DNA of 64,000 nucleotides from Myotis daubentonii (Eukaryota > Chordata > Mammalia > Chiroptera > Vespertilionidae). The stretch spans positions 10,153,715 through 10,217,714 of the forward strand of contig NC_081844.1 in assembly GCF_963259705.1 (NCBI RefSeq), in the 5' to 3' direction. The position numbers were made by a program, and so were the translations under genes. Shown here one piece after another: positions 11,870-23,392 of the stretch. The notes beneath the pieces were generated by a model. It made no database searches and was not told the DNA's origin. It saw nothing but the letters and a program-made list of their open reading frames with translations. Each line of letters starts with the position of its first letter. The first letter of the stretch is position 1.

Positions 11870-12410
11870 TAAGAGAATTAGGGGATAAGGAAGAAGGAAG
11901 AGAAAAAGATAAAAGAAAAAAAAGAAAAGAAAAGTAGGGACGAAAAAAAGGAGTGCAAAAAATGAAATCGGGAAAAAGGAGGGGGGAAAATAAAAGCGAG
12001 AAAAGAAAAAAAAAAGAGCAAAAAGAGAGAATGAAGTGGAAGAGGGGAAGAGACTTTTTATATGAGGAGAATACTCCTATAGAACAGCCATTAATCCCAA
12101 CAAATTCCAGCAACAGCTCCCTGGATATGAATGCAAACTAGAATCAACCAATAATATAACAATTAAAATAGAATGGAGAACACTAATCCCAAAATAAAAT
12201 AAAGAGAAAATAAAATGCCACTTTAAAAAATGGTAAAATGGTAGCAGTAATAATACTAGTTAAAAAATAAGAAGGTAGTAATTAAAAGGGTAAAATCAGG
12301 TGATGGAAAAAGAAAAAAGAAAAAAAAAGAACAGAAAAAAAAATAAAAATAAATTGATTTCTTAGTTAAAAAGTGAAAAAAGAAAAAAAAAATGCAGTAG
12401 TGAAGGTCCT
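11870..12410. repeat. Purine-rich low-complexity tract in the L1 5' UTR, copy 1
   Basis: The plus strand is a long run of A with scattered G, for example around 11890-11945, 11995-12025 and 12305-12400. The sense strand of the L1 is therefore pyrimidine-rich. It is interrupted by more complex sequence at about 12060-12240. I do not see target duplications around it, so it is treated as part of the UTR rather than a nested element. Confidence 0.8.
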
Positions 12411-13474
12411 TCAGTTCTTCTATTCTTCAGTGTGGCTCGCCTTAGACCTTCCAGGTATTCAGGAGAGTGTTGAGTTTCCCTGCGATATACTGTTCCTCTG
12501 TGTTGTAAACCACAGTCCTTATTTTAAAACAGGTCGCATTTATTTCCCAGACTGCCTTATTTTGTGTTTAGCAAAGAGTCAGTTTGTGGGTCAGCCTCTG
12601 GGTGGCAGTGTTCTGGGGTTGGCCTCTGAGGCTATAGGGCCTCTCTGCCCAGTGGAAGTTCACTGCCCAGAGCTGACTGCGTAATAATTAGTTGTTGCTG
12701 GGATTGAAAATCCCTCTATAGGCCAGACCCTGTTAACTCCTAGGGACTGATAAGGTTATTCTAATCCTTGATCTCGTGCAGGGTGGAATCTGGGTGTGGC
12801 TGTGCTCCTTGCCTGGGGGCGGGGGGGAGGAGTCTCATCTCTGGAGAGAATGGCTGCCTCAGTCTTGGGCTCAGGGGTGTCTCAGCACTCAATTCGCTGC
12901 CACCTCTCCCGGCTCCCCCTCTCTCCCCAGTCTCTCCCCAGATTCCACTCCTCCGCACACTCTCCCTCTCTTCAGCACAGGTGAGTGTCTGTATCCGAAA
13001 TGTCCCATGAACAGGATTCAGTGAAAACAGACAAACAAACGCCGGCTGCGGAAACGGGGAAGGCTTGGTTTCTGTAAGCTTCTTCTCTTACCGGGACTGT
13101 ATGGTCAGGTCAGCTCTTCAGGCTGCCCCCTTTAGGCTCAGTCCTCCGTGATCACAGAACCCAGCTCTCAATTTCCCTGGCGGCGCCAGGAATCCCACGG
13201 TTCTCCTTTCCCCCTTCAGGGGCTGTGCCTGTCCCAGGGGACGCAGCTGTCTGCCACACGGTCTCCCTCCGACTCTCTGGGGTCAGAGGTCTGGCAAACT
13301 TTCCTGCCCAAATCCCTGGTTTTTTTTACCTTTCCAGGGGAGTTCTGCTCTTCCGGGATGCAAATCCTCTCACCAGCTGAGCAATTTCGCCAATTCGGTG
13401 TGAGTGTTACTAGTTTCAGCTGCTCATTCCATTTGCTCCAGGACACGACCTGGGACGCATCTGCCTATATCGCC

Positions 13475-13483
13475 GCCATCTTG
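13475..13483 (-). promoter_or_regulatory. YY1 site at the L1 5' end, copy 1
   Basis: The minus strand reads CAAGATGGC, the core YY1 motif found near the first bases of many mammalian L1 5' UTRs, where it positions the transcription start. The element begins about ten bases upstream at 13493, which supports an intact 5' end. Confidence 0.85.
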
Positions 13484-13493
13484 GTTCCCAATC

Positions 13494-13509
13494 CCCCATG
13501 GCAACTCAG
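13494..13509. repeat. Target site duplication, right copy, L1 copy 1
   Basis: CCCCATGGCAACTCAG follows the 5' end of the minus-strand L1 and continues into satellite as GATCAAGGG. The same 16 bases with the same continuation and no L1 are seen at 42366-42381, which serves as an in-array example of an empty site. Confidence 0.92.
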
Positions 13510-16500
13510 GATCAAGGGTAAACATAAACAGTATTCTCCTCATTTCAAATCATTATACACAAGTTCTGAGCTCTATAAACAGGAAATCTTAAAGTTTGAA
13601 ATCACATTTTAGTGAAAACGCCACTTAAAAGGCCGGAGTTGTTTATAGTATCAGAATTGTCGTGATTTCAGAGCTTTCGCCCTGTAATCTCGGTAATTGA
13701 ACTCGGCATTAAATGTAGTTAGATTCTATTTGCTTGTGTTTCATCTGTTTGTTACACGTGCATACTCATTTCGTGGAAAGATAATTGTGTATTTTAAGAG
13801 TTTTAACAAATTTTGACACTTTCCTTAGAAGTATATACTAGAACCTTCAGGATTTAAACTGTTTCAGTCAAAAAAAGCCATGGAAACTCAGGATCATCTG
13901 TAAACATAAACAGTATTCTCCTCATTTCAAATCATTATACACAAGTTCTGAGCTCTATAAACAGGAATTCTTAAAGTTTGAAATCACATTTTAGTGAAAA
14001 TGCCCCTTAAAATGCCGAAGTTGTTAATATCATCAGAATTCTCGTCATTTCAGAGCTTTCGACCTGTATTCTCTGTTTTTGTACTCGGCTTTAAATGTAG
14101 TTAGATTCTATTTACTTGTGTTTCCACTGTTTGTTACACGTTCATGTTCATTTCGGGGAAAGATAATTGTGTATTTTAAGAGTTTTAACACATTTTGACA
14201 CTTTCCTTAGAAGTATATACTAGAACCTTCAGGATATAAACTGTTTCACTAAAAAAACGCCATGGCAACTCAAAATCAACGGTAAACATAAACAGTATTC
14301 TCCTCATTTCAAATCATTATAAAGAAGTTCTGAGATCTATAACCAGGAATTCTTAAAGTTTGAAATCACATTTTATTGAAAACGCTTCTAAAAATTCCAG
14401 AGTTGATAGTATTATCAAAATTCTTGTCATTTCAGAGCTTTAGACCCATAATCTCTGTATTTGTACTCGGCTTTAAATGTATTAGATTCTATTTACTTGT
14501 GTTTCCACTGTTTGTTACATGTTCATATTCATTTCGTGGAAAGAAAATTTTGTATTTTAAGAGTTTTAACACATTTTGACACTTTCCTTAGAAGTATGTA
14601 CTAGAACCTTCAGGATATAAACTTTTTCAGTCAAATAACCCCATGGCAACTCAGGATAAAGGGTAAACATAAACAGTATTCTCCTCATTTGAAATCATTA
14701 TACACAAGTTCTCATCTCTATAAACAGGAAATCTTAAAGTTTGAAATGACATTTTAGTGAAAACGCCACTTAAAAGGCCGGAGTTGTTAATAGTATCAGA
14801 ATTGTACTCATTACAGAGCTTTCGCCCTGTAATCTCAGTAATTGAACTCGGCATTAAATGTAGTTAGATTCTATTTGCGTGTGTTTCATCTGTTTGGTAC
14901 ACGTTCATATTCATTTCGTGGAAAGAAAATTGTGTATTTTAAGAGTTTTAACACATTTTGACACTTTCTTTAGAAGTATATACTAGATCCTTCAGGATGT
15001 AAAATGTTTCAGTCAAAAAATGCCACGGCAACTCAGGATCCAGGGTTAACATAAACTGTATTATCCTCATTTGAAACCATTATGCATAAGTTCTGAGCTC
15101 TATGAACAGGAATTCTTAAAGTTTGAAATCACATTTTAGTGAAAACGCCACGTAAAATGCCGGAGTTGTTAATACTATCAGAATTGTCGTCATTTCAGAG
15201 CTTTCGACCTGTAATCTCGGTAATTGAACACGGCATTAAATGTCGTTAGATTCTATTTACTTGTGTTTCATCTGTTTGTTACACGTTCATATTCATTTCG
15301 TGGAAAGATAATTGTGTATTTTACGAGTTTTAACACATTTTGACACTTTCCTTAGAAGTATATACTAGAACCTTCAGGATATAAACTGTTTCAGTCAAAA
15401 AACGCCACGGCAACTCAGGGTCAAGGGTAAACATAAACAGTATTCTCCTCATTTCAAATCATTATACACAAGTTCTGAGCTCTATAAACAGGAATTCTTA
15501 AAGTTTGAAATCACATTTTTGTGAAAACGCCACTTAAAAGGCCGTAGTTGTTAATAGTATCAGAATTGGCGTCATTTAGGAGCTTTCGACCTGTAATATC
15601 GATAATTGAACTCGGCATTAAATGTAGTTAGATTCTATTTGCTTGTATTTCATCTGTTTGTTACACGTTCATATTCATTTCGTGGAAAGAAAATTGTGTA
15701 TTTTAAGAGTTTTAACACATTTTGACACTTTCCTTAGAAGTATATACTAGATCCTTCAGGATGTAAACTGTTTCAGTCAAAAAACGCCATGGCAACTCAG
15801 GAACAAGTGTAAACATAAACAGTATTCTCCTCATTTGAAATCATTATACACAAGTTCTGAGCTCTATATACAGGAATTCTTAAAGTTTGAAATCACATTT
15901 TAGTGAAAACGCCACTTAAAATGCCGGAGTTTTTAATAGTATCAGAATTGTCGTCATTTCAGAGCTTTCGACCTGTAATCTCGGTAACTGAACTCGGCAT
16001 TAAATGTAGTTAGATTCTATTTACTTGTGTTTCCACTGTTTGTTACACGTTCATGTTCATTTCGGGGAAAGATAATTGTGTATTTTAAGAGTTTTAACAC
16101 ATTTTGACACTTTCCTTAGAAGTATATACTAGAACCTTCAGGATATAAACTGTTTCACTAAAAAAACGCCATGGCAACTCAAAATCAACGGTAAACATAA
16201 ACAGTATTCTCCTCATTTCAAATCATTATAAAGAAGTTCTGAGATCTATAACCAGGAATTCTTAAAGTTTGAAATCACATTTTATTGAAAACGCTTCTAA
16301 AAATTCCAGAGTTGATAGTATTATCAAAATTCTCGTCATTTCAGAGCTTTAGACCCATAATCTCTGTATTTGTACTCGGCTTTAAATGTATTAGATTCTA
16401 TTTACTTGTGTTTCCACTGTTTGTTACATGTTCATATTCATTTCGTGGAAAGAAAATTTTGTATTTTAAGAGTTTTAACACATTTTGACACTTTCCTTAG

Positions 16501-16639
16501 AAGTATGTACTAGAACCTTCAGGATATAAACTTTTTCAGTCAAATAACCCCATGGCAACTCAGGATAAAGGGTAAACATAAACAGTATTCTCCTCATTTG
16601 AAATCATTATACACAAGTTCTCATCTCTATAAACAGGAA
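13510..16639 (+). repeat. Satellite, about eight monomers right of L1 copy 1
   Basis: Satellite monomers continue in phase after the L1; the first start is a mutated EcoRI site (GGAAATCTT at about 13583). The stretches about 14100-14800 and 16010-16710 are near copies at an offset of 1,909 bp (five monomers), sharing TTTCACTAAAAAAACGCC and CAACTCAAAATCAACGG. No gene is seen. Confidence 0.88.
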
Positions 16640-19600
16640 ATCTTAAAGTTTGAAATGACATTTTAGTGAAAACGCCACTTAAAAGGCCGGAGTTGTTAAT
16701 AGTATCAGAATTGGCCTCATTTCAGAGCTTTCGACCTGTAATCTCGATAATTGAACTCGGCATTAAATGTAGTTAGATTCTATTTGCTTGTGTTTCATCT
16801 GTTTGTTACAGGTTCATATTCATTTCGTGGAAAGAAAATTGTGTATTTTAAGAGTTTTAACACATTTTGACACTTTCCTTAGAAGTATGTACTACAACCT
16901 TCAGGATATAAACTGTTTCAGTCAAAAAACGCCACGGCAACTCAGGATCAAGTGTAAACATAAACAGGATTCTCCTCATTTTAAATCATTATACACAAGT
17001 TCTGAGCTCTTTAAACAGGAATTCTTAAAGTTTGAAATCACATTTTAGTGAAAATGCCCCTTAAAATGCCGAAGTTGTTAATATCATCAGAATTCTCGTC
17101 ATTTCAGAGCTTTCGACCAGTAATCTCTGTTTTTGAACTCAGCTTTAAAGGTAGTTAGATTCTATTTACTTGTGTTTCCACTGTTGGTTACACGTTCATA
17201 TTCATTTCGTGGAAAGAAAATTGTTTATTTTAAGACTTTTAACACATTTTGACAGTTTCCTTAGAAGTATATACTAGAACCTTCAGGATATAAACTGTTT
17301 CAGTCAAAAAACGCCATGGCAACTCAGGATCAACTGTAACATAAACAGTATTCTCCTCATTTCAAATCATTATACAGAAGTTCTGAGATCTATATTCAGG
17401 AATTCTTAAAGTTTGAAATCACATTTTATTGAAAACGCTTCTAAAAATGCCAGAGTTGATAGTATTATCAAAATTCTCGTCATTTCAGAGCTTTCGACCC
17501 GTAATCTCTGTATTTGTACTCGGCTTTAAATGTATTAGATTCTATTTACTTGTGTTTCCACTGTTTGTTACAAGTTCATGTTCATTTCGTGGAATGATAA
17601 TTGTGTATTTTAAGAGTTTTAACACATTTTGACACTTTCCATAGAAGTATATACTAGAACCTACAGGATATAAACTTTTTTCGTCAAATAACCCCATGGC
17701 AACTCAGGATCAAGGGTAAACATAAACAGTATTCTCCTCATTTGAAATCATTATACAAAAGTTCTGAGCTCTATAAACAGGAAATCTTAAAGTTTGAAAT
17801 GACATTTTAGTGAAAACGCCACTTAAAAGGCCGGAGTTGTTAATAGTATCAGAATTGTCCTAATTACAGGGCTTTCGCCCTGTAATCTCAGTAATTGAAC
17901 TCGGCATTAAATGTAGTTAGATTCTATTTGCTTGTGTTTCATCTGTTTGTTACACGTTCATATTCATTTCGTGGAAAGAAAATTGTGTATTTTAAGAGTT
18001 TTAACACATTTTGACACTTTTCTTAGAAGTATATACTAGAACCTTCAGGATGTAAACTGTTTCAGTCAAAAAACGCCACGGCAACTCAGGATCAAGGGTA
18101 AACATAAACAGTATTCTCCTCATTTCAAATCATTATACACAAGTTCTGAGCTCTTTAAACAGGAATTCTTAAAGTTTGAAATCACATTTTAGTGAAAACG
18201 CCTCTTAAAAGCCCGAGTTGTTAATATTTTCAGAATTCTCATTATTTCAGAGCTTTCGACCTGTAATCTCTGTTTTTGTACTCGGCTTTAAATGTAGTTA
18301 GATTCTATTTACTTGTGTTTCATCTGTTTGTTACCAGTTCATGTTCATTTCGTGAAAGATAATTTGTATTTTAAGAGTTTTAACACATTTTGACACTTTC
18401 CTTAGAAGTATATACTAGAACCATCAGGATATAAACTGTTTCAGTCAAAAAACGCCACGGCAACTCAGGATCAAGTGTAAACATAAACAGGATTCTCCTC
18501 ATTTCAAATCATTATACACAAGTTCTGAGATCTATAACCAGGAATTCTTAAAGTTTGAAATCACATTTTAGTGAAAACGCCCCTTAAAATGCCAAAGTTT
18601 TTAATATCATCAGAATTCTCGTCATTTCAGAGCTTTCGACCTGTAATCTCTGTTTTTGAACTCAGCTTTAAATGTAGTTAGATTCTATTTACTTGTGTTT
18701 CCACTGTTGGTTACACGTTCATATTCATTTCGTGGAAAGAAAATTGTGTATATTAAGAGTTTTAACAAATTTTGACAGTTTCCTTATAACTATATACTAG
18801 AACCTTCAGAATATAAACTGTTTCAGTCAAAAAACGCCACGGCAACTCAGGATCAAGTGTAAACATAAACAGTATTCTCCTCATTTCAAATCATTATACA
18901 CAAGGCCTGAGCTCTATAAACAGGAATTCTTAAAGTTTGAAATCACATTTTATTGAAAACGCTTCTAAAAATTGCAGAGTTGATAGTATTCTCAAAATTT
19001 TCGTCATTTCAGAGCTTTCGACCCGTAATCGCTGTATTTGTACTCGGCTTTAAATGTAGTTAGATTCTATTTAATTGTGTTTCCACTGTTGGTTACACGT
19101 TCATATTCATTTCGGGGAAAGATAATTGTGTATTTTAAGAGTTTAAACACATTTTGACACATTTCTTAGAAGTATATACTAGAACCTTCAGGATATAAAC
19201 TGTTTCAGTCAAAAAACGCCAGGGCAACTCAGGATCAAGTGTAAACATAGACAGTATTCTCCTCATTTCAAATCATTATACACAAGTTCTGAGCTCTATA
19301 AACAGGAATTCTTAAAGTTTGAAATCACATTTTTGTGAAAACGCCACCTAAAAGGCCGGAGTTGTTAATAGTATCAGAATTGGCGTCATTTCAGAGCTTT
19401 CGACCTGTAATCTCGATAATTGAACTCGGCATTAAATGTAGTTAGATTCTATTTGCTTGTGTTTCATCTGTTTGTTACAGGTTCATATTCATTTCGTGGA
19501 AAGAAAATTGTGTATTTTAAGAGTTTTAACACATTTTGACACTTTCCTTAGAAGTATATACTAGAACCTACAAGATATAAACTTTTTTCGTCAAATAACC

Positions 19601-19690
19601 CCATGGCAACTCAGGATCAAGGGTAAACATAAACAGTATTCTCCTCATTTGAAATCATTATACAAAAGTTCTGAGCTCTATAAACAGGAA
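16640..19690 (+). repeat. 8-monomer (3,051-bp) block, first copy
   Basis: A block of eight monomers is repeated immediately downstream at an offset of 3,051 bp. Left of 16640 the two sequences differ (AGTTCTCATCTCTATAAAC against AAAGTTCTGAGCTCTATAAAC). Identity within the block is almost complete by eye, so the duplication is recent. Confidence 0.88.
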
Positions 19691-22600
19691 ATCTTAAAGT
19701 TTGAAATGACATTTTAGTGAAAACGCCACTTAAAAGGCCGGAGTTGTTAATAGTATCAGAATTGGCCTCATTTCAGAGCTTTCGACCTGTAATCTCGATA
19801 ATTGAACTCGGCATTAAATGTAGTTAGATTCTATTTGCTTGTGTTTCATCTGTTTGTTACAGGTTCATATTCATTTCGTGGAAAGAAAATTGTGTATTTT
19901 AAGAGTTTTAACACATTTTGACACTTTCCTTAGAAGTATGTACTACAACCTTCAGGATATAAACTGTTTCAGTCAAAAAACGCCACGGCAACTCAGGATC
20001 AAGTGTAAACATAAACAGGATTCTCCTCATTTTAAATCATTATACACAAGTTCTGAGCTCTTTAAACAGGAATTCTTAAAGTTTGAAATCACATTTTAGT
20101 GAAAATGCCCCTTAAAATGCCGAAGTTGTTAATATCATCAGAATTCTCGTCATTTCAGAGCTTTCGACCAGTAATCTCTGTTTTTGAACTCAGCTTTAAA
20201 GGTAGTTAGATTCTATTTACTTGTGTTTCCACTGTTGGTTACACGTTCATATTCATTTCGTGGAAAGAAAATTGTTTATTTTAAGACTTTTAACACATTT
20301 TGACAGTTTCCTTAGAAGTATATACTAGAACCTTCAGGATATAAACTGTTTCAGTCAAAAAACGCCATGGCAACTCAGGATCAACTGTAACATAAACAGT
20401 ATTCTCCTCATTTCAAATCATTATACAGAAGTTCTGAGATCTATATTCAGGAATTCTTAAAGTTTGAAATCACATTTTATTGAAAACGCTTCTAAAAATG
20501 CCAGAGTTGATAGTATTATCAAAATTCTCGTCATTTCAGAGCTTTCGACCCGTAATCTCTGTATTTGTACTCGGCTTTAAATGTATTAGATTCTATTTAC
20601 TTGTGTTTCCACTGTTTGTTACAAGTTCATGTTCATTTCGTGGAATGATAATTGTGTATTTTAAGAGTTTTAACACATTTTGACACTTTCCATAGAAGTA
20701 TATACTAGAACCTACAGGATATAAACTTTTTTCGTCAAATAACCCCATGGCAACTCAGGATCAAGGGTAAACATAAACAGTATTCTCCTCATTTGAAATC
20801 ATTATACAAAAGTTCTGAGCTCTATAAACAGGAAATCTTAAAGTTTGAAATGACATTTTAGTGAAAACGCCACTTAAAAGGCCGGAGTTGTTAATAGTAT
20901 CAGAATTGTCCTAATTACAGGGCTTTCGCCCTGTAATCTCAGTAATTGAACTCGGCATTAAATGTAGTTAGATTCTATTTGCTTGTGTTTCATCTGTTTG
21001 TTACACGTTCATATTCATTTCGTGGAAAGAAAATTGTGTATTTTAAGAGTTTTAACACATTTTGACACTTTTCTTAGAAGTATATACTAGAACCTTCAGG
21101 ATGTAAACTGTTTCAGTCAAAAAACGCCACGGCAACTCAGGATCAAGGGTAAACATAAACAGTATTCTCCTCATTTCAAATCATTATACACAAGTTCTGA
21201 GCTCTTTAAACAGGAATTCTTAAAGTTTGAAATCACATTTTAGTGAAAACGCCTCTTAAAAGCCCGAGTTGTTAATATTTTCAGAATTCTCATTATTTCA
21301 GAGCTTTCGACCTGTAATCTCTGTTTTTGTACTCGGCTTTAAATGTAGTTAGATTCTATTTACTTGTGTTTCATCTGTTTGTTACCAGTTCATGTTCATT
21401 TCGTGAAAGATAATTTGTATTTTAAGAGTTTTAACACATTTTGACACTTTCCTTAGAAGTATATACTAGAACCATCAGGATATAAACTGTTTCAGTCAAA
21501 AAACGCCACGGCAACTCAGGATCAAGTGTAAACATAAACAGGATTCTCCTCATTTCAAATCATTATACACAAGTTCTGAGATCTATAACCAGGAATTCTT
21601 AAAGTTTGAAATCACATTTTAGTGAAAACGCCCCTTAAAATGCCAAAGTTTTTAATATCATCAGAATTCTCGTCATTTCAGAGCTTTCGACCTGTAATCT
21701 CTGTTTTTGAACTCAGCTTTAAATGTAGTTAGATTCTATTTACGTGTGTTTCCACTGTTGGTTACACGTTCATATTCATTTCGTGGAAAGAAAATTGTGT
21801 ATATTAAGAGTTTTAACAAATTTTGACAGTTTCCTTATAACTATATACTAGAACCTTCAGAATATAAACTGTTTCAGTCAAAAAACGCCACGGCAACTCA
21901 GGATCAAGTGTAAACATAAACAGTATTCTCCTCATTTCAAATCATTATACACAAGGCCTGAGCTCTATAAACAGGAATTCTTAAAGTTTGAAATCACATT
22001 TTATTGAAAACGCTTCTAAAAATTGCAGAGTTGATAGTATTCTCAAAATTTTCGTCATTTCAGAGCTTTCGACCCGTAATCGCTGTATTTGTACTCGGCT
22101 TTAAATGTAGTTAGATTCTATTTAATTGTGTTTCCACTGTTGGTTACACGTTCATATTCATTTCGGGGAAAGATAATTGTGTATTTTAAGAGTTTAAACA
22201 CATTTTGACACATTTCTTAGAAGTATATACTAGAACCTTCAGGATATAAACTGTTTCAGTCAAAAAACGCCAGGGCAACTCAGGATCAAGTGTAAACATA
22301 GACAGTATTCTCCTCATTTCAAATCATTATACACAAGTTCTGAGCTCTATAAACAGGAATTCTTAAAGTTTGAAATCACATTTTTGTGAAAACGCCACCT
22401 AAAAGGCCGGAGTTGTTAATAGTATCAGAATTGGCGTCATTTCAGAGCTTTCGACCTGTAATCTCGATAATTGAACTCGGCATTAAATGTAGTTAGATTC
22501 TATTTGCTTGTGTTTCATCTGTTTGTTACAGGTTCATATTCATTTCGTGGAAAGAAAATTGTGTATTTTAAGAGTTTTAACACATTTTGACACTTTCCTT

Positions 22601-22741
22601 AGAAGTATATACTAGAACCTACAGGATATAAACTTTTTTCGTCAAATAACCCCATGGCAACTCAGGATCAAGGGTAAACATAAACAGTATTCTCCTCATT
22701 TGAAATCATTATACAAAAGTTCTGAGCTCTATAAACAGGAA
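19691..22741 (+). repeat. 8-monomer (3,051-bp) block, second copy
   Basis: This is the tandem copy of 16640-19690. Visible differences include TTTACGTGTG near 21744 against TTTACTTGTG near 18693, and CCTACAGGATAT near 22619 against CCTACAAGATAT near 19568. After about 22750 the sequence departs (CTTAAAGATTGAAATG). The 22,770-bp-offset unit has only a single, partial version of this block (about 33988-35580). Confidence 0.88.
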
Positions 22742-23392
22742 ATCTTAAAGATTGAAATGACATTTTAGTGAAAACGCCACTTAAAAGGCCGGAGTTGTTA
22801 ATAGTATCAGAATTGTCCTCATTACAGAGCTTTCGCCCTGTAATCTCAGTAATTGAACTCGGCATTAAATGTAGTTAGATTCTATTTGCTTGTGTTTCAT
22901 CTGTTTGTTACACGTTCATATTCATTTCGTGGAAAGAAAATTGTGTATTTTAAGAGTTTTAACACATTTTGACACTTTTCTTAGAAGTATATACTAGATC
23001 CTTCAGGATGTAAACTGCTTCAGTCAAAAAACGCCACGGCAACTCAGGATCAAGTGTAAACATAAACCGTATTCTCCTCATTTCAAATCATTATACAGAA
23101 GTCCTCAGATCTATACCCAGGAATTCTTAAAGTTTGAAATCACATTTTAGTGAAAATGCCCCTTAAAATGCCAGAGTTGTTAATATTTTCAGAATTCTCA
23201 TCATTTCATAGCTTTCGACCTGTAATCTCGGTTTTTGAACTCGGCTTTAAATGTAATTAGATTCTATTTAATTGTGTTTCCACTGTTGGTTACACGTTCA
23301 TATTCATTTCGTGGAAAGAAAATTGTGTATTTTAAGAGATTTAACACATTTTGACACTTTCCTTAGATGTATATACTAAAACCTTCAAGATA
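22742..23392 (+). repeat. Satellite linking the 8-monomer block to the next large unit
   Basis: Just under two monomers that also occur at about 35591-36245, 42458-43112 and 45512-46162. They end at the junction where ...AAGATATAAACTTTTT is followed by CTGTCAAAAAACCCC, the start of the next 13-monomer-derived block. No gene is seen. Confidence 0.8.

Larger units (their letters stand above)
9821..13493 (-). mobile_element. LINE-1 element, 5' end intact, 3' truncated, copy 1
   Basis: This is a 3,673-bp L1 insertion on the minus strand flanked by an exact 16-bp target site duplication. In sense order it has a 5' UTR of 1,970 bp (13493-11524), ORF1 (11523-10531), a 55-nt spacer and the first part of ORF2 (10475-9821). 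It stops inside the endonuclease domain and has no reverse transcriptase, 3' UTR or poly(A) tail. This is the reverse of usual L1 decay, where the 5' end is lost. The sequence preceding the duplication in sense orientation (GATC/CTGAG) does not match the L1 endonuclease preference TT/AAAA. One base (T at 9946 instead of G) separates this copy from the other two in the part I compared; it is silent (Ile codon). Confidence 0.95.
11524..13493 (-). promoter_or_regulatory. L1 5' UTR with internal promoter, copy 1
   Basis: This is the full 5' UTR, 1,970 bp, from the target site duplication to the ORF1 ATG. The distal 700 bp (about 12780-13493) is GC-rich with many CpG in an otherwise AT-rich window, as in mammalian L1 internal promoters. 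A YY1 site lies about 10 bp inside the 5' end. Next comes a moderately GC-rich part, then a pyrimidine-rich part on the sense strand (about 12410-11870), then a CTG/CAG-rich part directly before ORF1. Open frames on either strand here are incidental. Whether it still drives transcription cannot be seen from the sequence. Confidence 0.85.
6349..23392 (+). repeat. 17,044-bp composite repeat unit (35 monomers plus L1)
   Basis: The sequence from about 6349 returns at about 23393 with a constant offset of 17,044 bp. The match runs through the L1 and on to about 16943/33987, where the two units take different monomer orders. Subtracting the L1 and one target site copy leaves about 13,355 bp, or 35 monomers of 382 bp. 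This unit differs from the next by carrying a duplicated 8-monomer block and lacking the 4-monomer repeats. Confidence 0.88.

Noticed and set aside
11870..12410. Poly(A) tail of a nested retrotransposon
   Set aside because: The tract is mixed A/G over hundreds of bases and not a clean terminal A run, no flanking duplication is seen, and sequence on both sides reads as one 5' UTR.
12373..12684. 103-codon plus-strand frame, possible separate gene
   Set aside because: It lies antisense within the L1 5' UTR, starts in the purine tract and shows no recognisable domain.
9821..13493. Three independent L1 insertions
   Set aside because: Identical 16-bp target duplication, identical truncation, identical frameshift and colinear flanking monomers in all copies indicate one insertion followed by duplication.
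14651..14854. Minus-strand 65-67-codon frames (also 22668, 31695, 35517, 42384, 45438, 54465, 58287)
   Set aside because: They are the same stretch of one satellite monomer class on the opposite strand and have no gene-like features.
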